Positions 1 to 6,429 of a DNA stretch of 7,932 nucleotides are shown piece after piece. Location: positions 1 through 7,932 of the forward strand of contig JABDJM010000447.1 of the NCBI GenBank assembly GCA_013002475.1, written 5' to 3'. A model generated the notes under the pieces. That model did not search any database, was not told where the DNA came from, and saw nothing but the letters and a program-made list of their open reading frames with translations. Every line of letters starts with the position of its first letter. The first letter of the stretch is position 1. Both the position numbers and the translations under genes were made by a program. The stretch comes from Saprospiraceae bacterium (GTDB taxonomy: Bacteria; Bacteroidota; Bacteroidia; Chitinophagales; Saprospiraceae).

Positions 1-512
1 TGATAAGGTTCAGCAGAGTTAGCAAAAAGCTGATAGTAAATTCGATAGGATTGTCCTTTGGGGAATCCGTTTTGAAGGTTGAAAGCTAAATTATTGAAGC
101 CTGCTTCCAGCGCGAAATCCACAGGAATCAGAACTTCATTAGATTCGGAAATAACAACCAAGCGTAGTTTGGATTTCTTTCCAGCTACCTGGTCTCCTCC
201 TATAAAGAAGAAAATCTGGCCGCCCTCCATTGCCGGATTAGGAAAGACTCCGGCGATGATATTTTGGAGTTCGATGAAATCTTCATTGGTTTGTAGCGTA
301 TCAGGATGTAAAAATAAATCCCGTTCAAAATCATTGATTCCCTCAGTAGCCCATTGGCTATCATTACAATCACCCAATGTTCCTATGGACGCACCATTTG
401 AATCAAACAAAAATTGACAATCCCCAATTGGTCGGGTCAAATTTTTACCTGAACTATCGTCATCGCTACATGCAAAAAGTAACAGAAGAAAAAGGAATGG
501 AAGATATCTCAT
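1..512 (-). CDS. Putative surface-exposed lipoprotein, 3' end outside window
   Basis: I do not recognise this family. The visible 170 residues begin with a short type II signal peptide: a hydrophobic Phe/Leu run (residues 4-13) and a lipobox ending L-F-A-C with the lipidated Cys at 15. The residues after it are SDDDSS. An acidic stretch directly behind the cysteine matches the lipoprotein export signal described in Bacteroidetes (SDDDD-like), which sends lipoproteins to the outer face of the outer membrane, so a surface location is inferred. Two further cysteines (32 and 49) could form a disulfide. Around 89-94 is a VFPNPA segment followed by alternating hydrophobic strands, suggesting a beta-sandwich domain from about 85 onward. 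The ATG lies 3 nt after the stop of the upstream sugar kinase, so the two are probably co-transcribed. Whether it binds a glycan or another ligand is unknown. The C-terminus is cut off by the window edge. Confidence 0.8.
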   Translation of the reverse strand, partial: MRYLPFLFLLLLFACSDDDSSGKNLTRPIGDCQFLFDSNGASIGTLGDCNDSQWATEGINDFERDLFLHPDTLQTNEDFIELQNIIAGVFPNPAMEGGQIFFFIGGDQVAGKKSKLRLVVISESNEVLIPVDFALEAGFNNLAFNLQNGFPKGQSYRIYYQLFANSAEPY

Positions 513-515
513 TGC

Positions 516-1415
516 TTAGAGAAGTGCGGCTCCAAACACTCCGGCACTGTCGCCAAGCTTGGGTCGTACGATCGGTGTTTCTAATGAGCCATTGAATACA
601 TGCTTCTCCACCTCCCAAACGCCATCGCTATACAACAGGTCGATCTTTCCTAGGCCTCCACCCAACACAATGACATCGGGATCCAGGATATTGATCACAT
701 TGGCGAGGCCTTTTCCAAAGAAGTGCAGAAGCCGATGGACTGTTTTGGTAGCTACTTCATCACCTCCATTTTGGTGATGCTCTATGATCTCTTTCAGGGA
801 AAGTGGTGAACCCACCAAATTCTCATAGTACCGTTGAAGAGAAGGACCGCTGATAATAGCTTCTACACAACCCTTTTTACCGCAATAGCAATCACCACCA
901 GACTCATCTAAAAAAGTATGACCCCATTCTCCGGCAATGCCCTGCTTTCCTGAAAGTACTTCTCCGTTGATCACGATGCCACCGCCGACGCCCGTGCCCA
1001 TGATGACCCCGAAGACCGTTTGAACGCCCTCCATATCCTTAACGGCTCCAAGGTGTGTTTCAGCTAGCGCAAAGCAATTTGCATCATTGGCCATCTTAAT
1101 AGGAACGCCCAGGGCTACCTGGAGATCTCTCATAAATGGCATCCCATTAAGGCAGGTGGTGTTACAGTTTTTCATCAATTGGGAAGAGGGCTCTAAGGCT
1201 CCTGGAGTACCGATCCCTATCTTGCCGGGTTTTATCCCGGCTTCAATGGTAAGGACTTCCACCATCCGAACGATCTGCTGGATAATATGCTCATAGCCTT
1301 TATCTGCTTCTGTAGGAATTCTGAGCCTTTTTAAAACTCTGGGATGTTCCCGGTCTTCGAGAATAACCCCCTCTACTTTTGTCCCTCCAAGATCAATTCC
1401 CCATAATGGTCCCAT
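516..1415 (-). CDS. ROK-family sugar kinase, fructokinase (Mak)-like
   Basis: This 299-residue cytoplasmic kinase should phosphorylate a free hexose with ATP, feeding glycolysis. The ROK layout is complete: phosphate-binding DLGGTK (8-13), GTPG (69-72), catalytic Asp111 in ANDANC (109-114), the second nucleotide loop GTGVGGG (140-146), AGEWGH (161-166), the ROK zinc signature with His166, Cys176, Cys178 and Cys183 followed by Glu185, an adenosine-motif segment PDVIVLGGG (246-254), and a C-terminal GDSAGVFGAA (288-297). From memory, the LNG-P segment (89-93), the cysteine after NDAN and the NILDPDVIVLGGG block (242-254) resemble E. coli Mak, the manno(fructo)kinase, more than NagK or NanK. Fructose or mannose is therefore the favoured substrate, but glucose is not excluded. 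The length is normal for ROK kinases. It appears to head a two-gene unit with the lipoprotein 3 nt downstream, and has an 84-bp leader holding a promoter-like element and a palindrome. Confidence 0.92.
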   Translation of the reverse strand: MGPLWGIDLGGTKVEGVILEDREHPRVLKRLRIPTEADKGYEHIIQQIVRMVEVLTIEAGIKPGKIGIGTPGALEPSSQLMKNCNTTCLNGMPFMRDLQVALGVPIKMANDANCFALAETHLGAVKDMEGVQTVFGVIMGTGVGGGIVINGEVLSGKQGIAGEWGHTFLDESGGDCYCGKKGCVEAIISGPSLQRYYENLVGSPLSLKEIIEHHQNGGDEVATKTVHRLLHFFGKGLANVINILDPDVIVLGGGLGKIDLLYSDGVWEVEKHVFNGSLETPIVRPKLGDSAGVFGAALL

Positions 1416-1440
1416 GCTATATGCTTTAACGGTTTAAAAG

Positions 1441-1461
1441 AAATCTGAAGATATCAGATTT
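1441..1461. repeat. Perfect 8-bp inverted repeat in the kinase leader
   Basis: AAATCTGA (1441-1448) and TCAGATTT (1454-1461) are exact reverse complements around a 5-nt centre. The repeat lies between the likely -7 element and the ATG of the ROK kinase, about 26 nt upstream of the start, so it would be in the 5' leader. It could be an operator for a dimeric repressor, a weak leader hairpin, or, for transcripts arriving from the SDR gene, a weak terminator, since on the minus strand it is followed by CTTTT. The stem is AT-rich, so a strong terminator is unlikely. Confidence 0.45.
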
Positions 1462-1475
1462 GGGGAATTTAAGGG

Positions 1476-1483
1476 CAAAGATA
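1476..1483 (-). promoter_or_regulatory. Candidate Bacteroidetes -7 promoter element for the ROK kinase
   Basis: Read on the minus strand this is TATCTTTG, an exact fit to the Bacteroidetes -7 consensus TAnnTTTG, located just after the SDR stop codon and 60 nt from the kinase ATG. I see no convincing TTTG -33 element at the expected distance. It implies a leader of roughly 50 nt that includes the palindrome at 1441-1461. Confidence 0.45.
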
Positions 1484-1499
1484 GTGCCGCCTCAATAGA

Positions 1500-2198
1500 T
1501 TAATACTCCTGAGATATCGGATGTATCATCAGCTCGTCAATCACTACATGAGCAGGTGCATTAACTATGTGGATCACTGAATCTGCCACATCACCCGGAT
1601 TCAAAAATTCAACCTGAGTACCAGCTCCGGTCTGTGCGCCATGAAAGTATGTATCTACTAATCCCGGGTAAATCACACTTACCTTGATGTTATCCTTTCT
1701 CACCTCTTTCCGTAAAGAACCCAAAAAGGCATCCTGAGCATACTTGCTAGCACAATACAGAGAGCCATTTGCAATGGTCCTTTTGCTAACATCCGTCGCC
1801 ACGCCTATGATATGGCCGGCGCCCTGTTTCTTCATTTCAGGTATCGCCAGGTTGCACATATAAAAGGTTGCCCTCGCATTCAGGCTCATGATCTTATCCC
1901 ACTCTTCCAGTGAAAGCTCTTCTGCTGTTTTAAATATTCCTGCACCGGCATTATTGATGAGAATATCGATCGATCCGGCTTCCTGCAGAAAGCTGTCAAA
2001 GGTCTCCTTCATCTGTGCTTTGCTGCTCAGGTCCGCTGGCAAAGGAATGATCTTACCTTGGTAATCCCCGGCAGCTAACTCCTCAAGAGCATCTTTGCTT
2101 CGGGCCATGGCTCCGACTGTATGACCCGCCTCGGCCAAGCTGATCGCCAAAGCTTTGCCAATTCCCTTTGAGGCTCCGGTCAATAATACTTTTTTCAT
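1500..2198 (-). CDS. Short-chain dehydrogenase/reductase (SDR)
   Basis: A 232-residue classical SDR with a Rossmann fold: cofactor motif TGASKGIG (7-14), AD at 55-56, NNAG (82-85), an active-site-helix Asn at 107, and the catalytic pair Tyr148 and Lys152 in YCASK. By spacing from Tyr148, the usual catalytic serine corresponds to Thr135 (followed by Asp136), an apparent Ser-to-Thr exchange. An Arg33 after the second strand hints at NADP(H) preference, which is inference only. I chose ATG at 2198 because it begins MKKVLLTG directly before the Rossmann motif; a longer frame from 2246 would add 16 residues that overlap the upstream gene. This ATG overlaps the reductase TGA as ATGA, so translation is probably coupled. 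The context suggests oxidation or reduction of an alcohol or carbonyl connected with the AlkB product, but SDR substrates cannot be read from sequence, and a general acetoacetyl-CoA or ketone reductase role is possible. Confidence 0.9.
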   Translation of the reverse strand: MKKVLLTGASKGIGKALAISLAEAGHTVGAMARSKDALEELAAGDYQGKIIPLPADLSSKAQMKETFDSFLQEAGSIDILINNAGAGIFKTAEELSLEEWDKIMSLNARATFYMCNLAIPEMKKQGAGHIIGVATDVSKRTIANGSLYCASKYAQDAFLGSLRKEVRKDNIKVSVIYPGLVDTYFHGAQTGAGTQVEFLNPGDVADSVIHIVNAPAHVVIDELMIHPISQEY

Positions 2199-3298
2199 AC
2201 GTCGTAATTTATAGAGACCTCGGAACTTGTGGGCCTGGACTGACAAGTCAGGATATAGCCATCGGCTACCTCCTCATCATCCAGCGCAAGACACTCATCC
2301 ATGATCACGGTTCCTTTTTCCAGCTTGGCCATGCATGTTGAACACGCACCACTCTGACAACTAAATGGCGGATCAAAAGAGGCATCCATCAATGCATCCA
2401 ATATGGTTTTCCCTACAGGAATTTTCTCGGTATTAACCTCTCCATCCAGTGTAAAGGTCAACTCTGCATCAACAGGTTCCTGACTTGCCGATTGGATCGA
2501 AGGATCTACTGGTTTTTCCATGGAAAATATTTCTTTATGAATTAAGGAGTGTGAAATCTTCTTTCCTTTGAGGGTTTTCTCTACGATGTCCATAAACCCA
2601 TTTGGTCCACACAGATAATTAACGGCTTTCTCTCCCCGAACAGGGTAGTCTCGCAAAAAGTTTTGGATGATCTGTTTATTGATCCTTCCCGTTCGGCCCT
2701 CCCATGCATCCTGCACCGGATGAAGTAAGCTTTTGAGCCCAACTTTATTGGCAACAGACTGAGAAAGGGTGAGCGAAACGATCAACTGATCCTGGTAGTC
2801 TTCCTCCAGCTCCTTCAGGGTTTCCCCAAAAATAATATGTTCTTCATCCTTGCTGCAATACAAAAGATGAATTGTGCTCAGGGGTTCTTCCTCTAGCAAA
2901 GCATATATCATGGACATGATGGGGACGATGCCGGAGCCTGCAGCAAAAAAATAATAGCATTGGTTTTTTTCTGGATCCGGTTTGACGACAAACTTTCCTC
3001 TTGGTGGTCTTACCTGAAGAATATCATCTGCCTCAAGATCATGGGTAAGAAAGGTCGAAACCTTTTCATCCGGAAGGTTTTTGACCGTTACCATTAATCG
3101 ATTTTGAAAGGGGGCAGAGGAGATGCTAAAGGAATGCTGATACACTTCTTCGTCAATGTTGACCCGGAAGGTCAAATATTGTCCTGGCAGATAGTCAAAC
3201 TTGTCTTTCAGTTCTTCTGGGACATCGAGGATAATGGTTCGTGTATCTACCGTTTCCTGGCGCAGAGCTTTGACGCTCAGGGAATAAAAATCATTCAT
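2195..3298 (-). CDS. PaaE-like oxidoreductase with FAD, NAD(P)H and C-terminal [2Fe-2S] domains
   Basis: A 367-residue soluble electron-transfer protein taking hydride from NAD(P)H through FAD to a plant-type [2Fe-2S] cluster. The domains in order are an FAD-binding barrel (about 5-105, with PGQYLTF at 38-44 and HSFSIS at 55-60), an NAD(P) domain (about 112-245, with AAGSGIVP at 119-126 and the CGP motif at 230-232), a linker (about 258-277), and a ferredoxin domain (about 278-367) with ligands Cys314, Cys319, Cys322 and Cys352. This order matches PaaE/Hmp-like reductases; XylA-type proteins carry the ferredoxin first. The FAD motif, usually R-x-Y-S, reads H-S-F-S here. The gene is divergent from alkB and overlaps the SDR by ATGA. 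The inferred role is electron donor to the AlkB-family hydroxylase, replacing rubredoxin and its reductase, neither of which is seen here. A partner elsewhere in the genome, such as a desaturase, remains possible. Confidence 0.93.
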   Translation of the reverse strand: MNDFYSLSVKALRQETVDTRTIILDVPEELKDKFDYLPGQYLTFRVNIDEEVYQHSFSISSAPFQNRLMVTVKNLPDEKVSTFLTHDLEADDILQVRPPRGKFVVKPDPEKNQCYYFFAAGSGIVPIMSMIYALLEEEPLSTIHLLYCSKDEEHIIFGETLKELEEDYQDQLIVSLTLSQSVANKVGLKSLLHPVQDAWEGRTGRINKQIIQNFLRDYPVRGEKAVNYLCGPNGFMDIVEKTLKGKKISHSLIHKEIFSMEKPVDPSIQSASQEPVDAELTFTLDGEVNTEKIPVGKTILDALMDASFDPPFSCQSGACSTCMAKLEKGTVIMDECLALDDEEVADGYILTCQSRPTSSEVSINYDV

Positions 3299-3401
3299 TT
3301 TTCAAGATCTGGACGGCGAAGGTATTGAAAAAACCGCCGAAAATTTCCTGCAATATATAGGTCTTTTCAATTGCCTTTCAAGTCCGTATCTTCACAAAAC
3401 T
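3299..3401. promoter_or_regulatory. Divergent promoter region between the reductase and alkB
   Basis: This 103-bp spacer must hold the start signals for both sides of the oxidative module. On the minus strand TACCTTCG (3324-3317) is one base from TAnnTTTG. On the plus strand TATCTTCA (3387-3394) is a two-mismatch candidate, preceded at 19 bp by TTTT (3364-3367), and would give alkB an almost leaderless transcript. An 8-bp inverted repeat, ATTGAAAA (3324-3331) and TTTTCAAT (3364-3371), brackets the centre and touches both candidate promoters. This could be a shared operator or chance in AT-rich DNA. Confidence 0.4.
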
Positions 3402-4448
3402 ATGGTAGTAAAGGATTTAAAATACTTATTGGCTTTTATTCCCTCCGTTCTGGCGATTTTTGGCATGAGCCGTGGTGGATTTTGGACATTTTCAACCGTA
3501 ATTTTTGCCTTCGGACTGATTCCCCTTTTGGAAGTGGTCTTACCTTTTTCAGAAAAAAATTTCACGGCAGAGGTTGAAGAGAAAAGATCAAAGGTGGATT
3601 ATTTTGATTTTCTGTTGTATCTCAACTTGCCGATACTCCTTGTCATTCTGTTCATCTATTTTGCCTTAATGCAATCGGGAACAGCAAGCACCCTGGAAAT
3701 TGTCGGCAATACTTTCAGCGTAGGTATTATTGTGGGTACCGTGGGAATCAACGTTGCCCACGAACTGGGCCATAGAAATGATTGGTTCAACCAATTTGTA
3801 TCCAGGGCCCTGCTGACCCCGGCCTTATATCTTCATTTTAATATTGAGCATAACTATGGCCACCATAAATACGTAGCCACTCATGAGGATCCGGCGACCG
3901 CGAGGAAGGACGAACCCGTTTATCTTTTCTGGTTTAGAGCCGTTTCTCAAAGCTATATGGGAGCCTGGAAGATAGAAGAAGAGCGACTAAAAAGATTGGA
4001 AAAACCCTTTTGGAGCATCCATAATAAGATGATCCGTTTCACGCTGACCCTAATTGGGTATTTGGTCTTTATCGGTCTATACTTTAGCTGGGCGATGGTT
4101 CCTTACGCATTGGCTGTTGCCGTTGTTGGATTCCTGCTTCTTGAGACGGTAAATTATGTGGAGCATTATGGGCTGCGAAGAAAAAAATTGCCTTCCGGTA
4201 GATATGAAACAGTAAGTCCTAAGCATTCATGGAATTCGGATCATGAAGTTGGCAGGATAATGCTATATGAGCTGAGTCGTCATTCGGATCACCATTACAA
4301 AGCCACAAGGAAATATCAAATCCTGCGTCATATGGATGAAAGTCCACAGCTTCCGGGTGGTTACCCCGCAGCAATGTTGCTCAGCTTACTGCCTCCATTA
4401 TGGTTCAGGGTTATGAATCCAAGAGTGGAAAATATTTCCAAGGCATAA
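3402..4448 (+). CDS. alkB: AlkB-family integral-membrane di-iron monooxygenase (alkane hydroxylase-like)
   Basis: A 348-residue polytopic inner-membrane protein that should insert one oxygen atom of O2 into an aliphatic C-H bond. All histidine boxes are present: HELGH (120-124), EHNYGHH (149-155), NYVEHYGL (251-258) and RHSDHH (293-298). These give nine candidate iron ligands, His120, 124, 150, 154, 155, 255, 294, 297 and 298, the full set expected for AlkB. NYxEHYG and RHSDHH separate AlkB from fatty-acid desaturases. Hydrophobic segments at about 8-22, 28-48, 71-90, 104-117, 213-230 and 232-249 fit the six-helix layout. The length is somewhat below the roughly 400 residues of the Pseudomonas enzyme. 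It is divergent from an FAD/[2Fe-2S] reductase, its likely electron source, and no rubredoxin is fused or adjacent. The substrate may be an n-alkane, a fatty-acyl chain or another lipid; sequence alone does not decide. Its stop lies 7 bp from the convergent exporter gene. Confidence 0.95.
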   Translation: MVVKDLKYLLAFIPSVLAIFGMSRGGFWTFSTVIFAFGLIPLLEVVLPFSEKNFTAEVEEKRSKVDYFDFLLYLNLPILLVILFIYFALMQSGTASTLEIVGNTFSVGIIVGTVGINVAHELGHRNDWFNQFVSRALLTPALYLHFNIEHNYGHHKYVATHEDPATARKDEPVYLFWFRAVSQSYMGAWKIEEERLKRLEKPFWSIHNKMIRFTLTLIGYLVFIGLYFSWAMVPYALAVAVVGFLLLETVNYVEHYGLRRKKLPSGRYETVSPKHSWNSDHEVGRIMLYELSRHSDHHYKATRKYQILRHMDESPQLPGGYPAAMLLSLLPPLWFRVMNPRVENISKA

Positions 4449-4455
4449 ATTTCTC

Positions 4456-5088
4456 TTAGAGCGTCCAGCATCTCCAGATCAATACTATTCCAAAGGCAAA
4501 TAGGGCCCCACCTGTTATCCAGCGAACCCAATGCAGGTGGCTGGCTTTTAACTTTTTTCTGATCTGTTTTGCCAAATACACTTTTAGCAGATCTGTGCAC
4601 ATGATGGTCCCTATGATTGCTGAAAAGAAAATGATCTTTTCCTGAGACCCCCAGTTGATTTTTAGCGATAAAGCACTCATCATGCCCAACCAGAAAAAAA
4701 CTGTAAAAGGGTTTACCGCATTCACAAGTACTCCTTTTGTAAACAAGGATAGATAAGGGTTCTTCTTTTTGACCTCCAGATCCTGATCGTAATTGATCTT
4801 AGGGGGCGAACTTAAGAAGGTCCCCACCCCAAAGGACATCAGAATGATCCCCCCTGCCAGTCCCATCCAAAAGATGAAGCCATCTGTTTCTGAAAGTTCT
4901 TGGAGGTATTGAAAACTCAGGTACATAAAGATGATGTACAGGATGTCGCTAAACCAAATACCTGCCCCTACCATGGCTCCGGCCCGAAAGCCATATTCTA
5001 TCCCTGCCTGCACAAGGGCAAAGAAGATGGGGCCGATCAAAAATGTCAGAAAAATTCCCCAGCCGATGCCTTCTACGAGTGCCTGCAT
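4456..5088 (-). CDS. LysE/RhtB-family transporter (putative amino-acid or metabolite exporter)
   Basis: A 210-residue inner-membrane protein of the LysE superfamily, which exports amino acids or related small solutes. Hydrophobic segments at about 7-30, 38-62, 70-92, 113-140, 152-174 and 188-208 fit the six-segment pattern. Family hallmarks are the conserved Gly-Pro in the first helix (G19-P20), an acidic residue in the second (Asp48), and the NPF motif (126-128) in the fourth. A charged loop at 97-110, rich in Asp, Glu and Lys, separates the two halves. The length is normal for the family. The start lies 9 nt after the yjbQ stop, so the two are very likely one transcript. The substrate cannot be assigned, and a link to thiamine or vitamin metabolism through yjbQ is speculation. 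The gene ends 7 bp from the convergent alkB stop. Confidence 0.88.
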   Translation of the reverse strand: MQALVEGIGWGIFLTFLIGPIFFALVQAGIEYGFRAGAMVGAGIWFSDILYIIFMYLSFQYLQELSETDGFIFWMGLAGGIILMSFGVGTFLSSPPKINYDQDLEVKKKNPYLSLFTKGVLVNAVNPFTVFFWLGMMSALSLKINWGSQEKIIFFSAIIGTIMCTDLLKVYLAKQIRKKLKASHLHWVRWITGGALFAFGIVLIWRCWTL

Positions 5089-5097
5089 GGTTTCAGT

Positions 5098-5508
5098 TTA
5101 GGTCCAGATGGTTGCGACTAATTTTCGTTGATGGATGCGATTTCGGAATTCACAAAGAAAGATCCCCTGCCAGGTTCCCAGATTTAATTTCCCATTGGTG
5201 ATCGGAATACTCACTGAGCTTCCTACCAGGGAGGCCTTTATATGCGCTGGCATATCATCTGGCCCTTCCATGGTATGTGTCAAAAAGGGAAGGTTCTCGG
5301 GAACGATGGTATTAAAAATGGATTCAAAGTCTACCCTGACATCCGGGTCAGCATTTTCATTAATAGTCAGGCCAGCCGATGTATGCTTGATAAAAAGGTG
5401 CAGGACTCCCTGGTCTGGAAATTCCGAAATTGCTGATCGGATATGGTCCGTGATCAAATGGTACCCCCTTGAATAGGGTGGTAATTGGATCGCGTACTGT
5501 TTAACCAT
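5098..5508 (-). CDS. yjbQ: YjbQ / UPF0047 family protein
   Basis: A 136-residue cytoplasmic protein that matches the UPF0047 family over its whole length (E. coli YjbQ is nearly the same size). The diagnostic motifs are all present: KHTSAGLTINENADPDVR (41-58), GPDDMPAHIK (82-91), and GTWQGIFLCEFRNR (111-124). The conserved His42, Asn50, Glu51, Asp54, Asp56, Asp84, Asp85 and His89 probably form the central, possibly metal-binding, active site. E. coli YjbQ has been reported to have weak thiamine-phosphate synthase activity, but the physiological function of the family is unresolved, so no reaction is claimed here. It is followed at 9 nt by the LysE-type exporter. Upstream, a 46-bp gap to the DUF6089 gene carries a candidate -7 promoter element, so it may have its own promoter, be read through from DUF6089, or both. 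Confidence 0.94.
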   Translation of the reverse strand: MVKQYAIQLPPYSRGYHLITDHIRSAISEFPDQGVLHLFIKHTSAGLTINENADPDVRVDFESIFNTIVPENLPFLTHTMEGPDDMPAHIKASLVGSSVSIPITNGKLNLGTWQGIFLCEFRNRIHQRKLVATIWT

Positions 5509-5521
5509 GGGGACTTTTTCC

Positions 5522-5529
5522 CAAATGTA
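5522..5529 (-). promoter_or_regulatory. Candidate -7 promoter element upstream of yjbQ
   Basis: On the minus strand this reads TACATTTG, an exact fit to TAnnTTTG, ending 13 nt before the yjbQ ATG. It would leave a leader of only about 6-7 nt, unusually short, and I see no -33 TTTG at the expected distance. It may be a near-leaderless start or a chance match. Confidence 0.3.
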
Positions 5530-5554
5530 AGGATAGTCTTATTGGGATTGGAAT

Positions 5555-6397
5555 TTACCTTCTGCGCCCTGGAGTAGAATCGGGAAACTCGGGACAGCGG
5601 ATATCTCCAAAATAATAAAGCAAGCCTACGCCGAGGAAAACATAGCGGTCATTGTTTTTGCTATTCCCTCTCTGGCGACCTTCCTCACCGATTGGGGGAT
5701 CCAGGCCTAGCTCGCCAGAGCGGTCCGAAAGGGCTACTGCCAAAGGACCCAGGTCTCCTCGAAGTGCTTCCAGGTTATCAAAATCGGGATAGGTTCCGGA
5801 AACATCATCAAAGTAATCCGAAAATAGTTGCCTTGCAGAAAGTTCAACGTTTATGCTCCACCGATAACTCAGGTCCACTTTTAATCCTCCGCCAACTGCA
5901 AGCGCCAATTGGGTGGCGTAATACTCCTCTCCTTTAAATTGCCCTTCTGTGCCCAGTGGGCGCAGTTCAACAAGTTCCCCATTGTATTCCGCTTTGGGGT
6001 TGAAATTGTAAACGGAAAGACCGGAAAATAAATAGGGAGTAAAGAACTCATCCTTACTTCCATGGACATATGGAAGGAAGTTAAACTCGAATTGAGTGGT
6101 AATGTCTCCTACTAAGGTTTGAAAACTTAGATTCCTTTTTTTCTCAAATGTATTTGTGGAGTTTATATCACTGGCTTGGACCTTTCCTCCATTGAGGGAA
6201 AACTTCAGACAAAGCCTTTCATTGAAATTATATCGAGCAACCACTCCCAGGCCTGGGCCGGGATCTTTTAGGTCGAAATTGGAATTCAGGTCACCAAAGT
6301 AATAGCTGACTCCTGCCCAGCCTCCTAGCTCCCAACCCATTTGGCCGGAAAGCTGAGAGCTCAGCAAAAACAAAGAAATGATAAAGAGATTTTTCAA
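5555..6397 (-). CDS. DUF6089-family outer-membrane beta-barrel protein, TTG start
   Basis: A 280-residue protein of the Bacteroidetes-specific DUF6089 group. It opens with a signal peptide (residues 1-19: Lys2, a Phe/Ile/Leu core, and S-G-Q before the mature end), followed by the typical first strand W-E-L-G-G-W-A-G-V-S-Y-Y-F-G-D-L (22-37). Repeated amphipathic strands, the FSDYFDDVSGTYP segment (192-204), and a terminal barrel strand at VFLGVGLLYYFGD (253-265) agree with this family as I know it. The location is inferred to be the outer membrane, and the function is unknown. No in-frame ATG precedes the signal peptide: an in-frame TGA lies eight codons upstream, so the start must be TTG (6395-6397), with AAGG about 9 nt before it as a weak ribosome site. 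The next ATG, at residue 20, would delete the signal peptide. The tail after the last strand (GRRR) is basic. Confidence 0.87.
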   Translation of the reverse strand: MKNLFIISLFLLSSQLSGQMGWELGGWAGVSYYFGDLNSNFDLKDPGPGLGVVARYNFNERLCLKFSLNGGKVQASDINSTNTFEKKRNLSFQTLVGDITTQFEFNFLPYVHGSKDEFFTPYLFSGLSVYNFNPKAEYNGELVELRPLGTEGQFKGEEYYATQLALAVGGGLKVDLSYRWSINVELSARQLFSDYFDDVSGTYPDFDNLEALRGDLGPLAVALSDRSGELGLDPPIGEEGRQRGNSKNNDRYVFLGVGLLYYFGDIRCPEFPDSTPGRRR

Positions 6398-6429
6398 GTG
6401 GCAGACCTTAGGATTTGTTCATGAGGGCG

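Noticed and set aside
79..417. Open plus-strand frame of 112 codons
   Set aside because: It is antisense to the lipoprotein gene, which has a clear signal peptide and lipobox. The plus-strand translation resembles no family I know and has the look of a shadow frame.
1224..1241. GCCGGG/CCCGGC inverted repeat with a 6-nt centre
   Set aside because: It lies within the ROK kinase coding sequence, has only 6-bp arms and no T-run. Gly-Pro codons explain it.
2199..2246. N-terminal extension of the SDR by 16 residues
   Set aside because: The extension would overlap the reductase gene and precedes the Rossmann strand with unrelated residues. ATG at 2198 gives the normal MKKVLLTG start and an ATGA overlap.
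4426..4440. TGGAAA/TTTCCA inverted repeat near the end of alkB
   Set aside because: It has 6-bp AT-rich arms, a 3-nt loop and no following T-run, so it does not qualify as a terminator.
5135..5476. Open plus-strand frame of 113 codons
   Set aside because: It lies wholly antisense to yjbQ, whose diagnostic motifs fix the coding strand.
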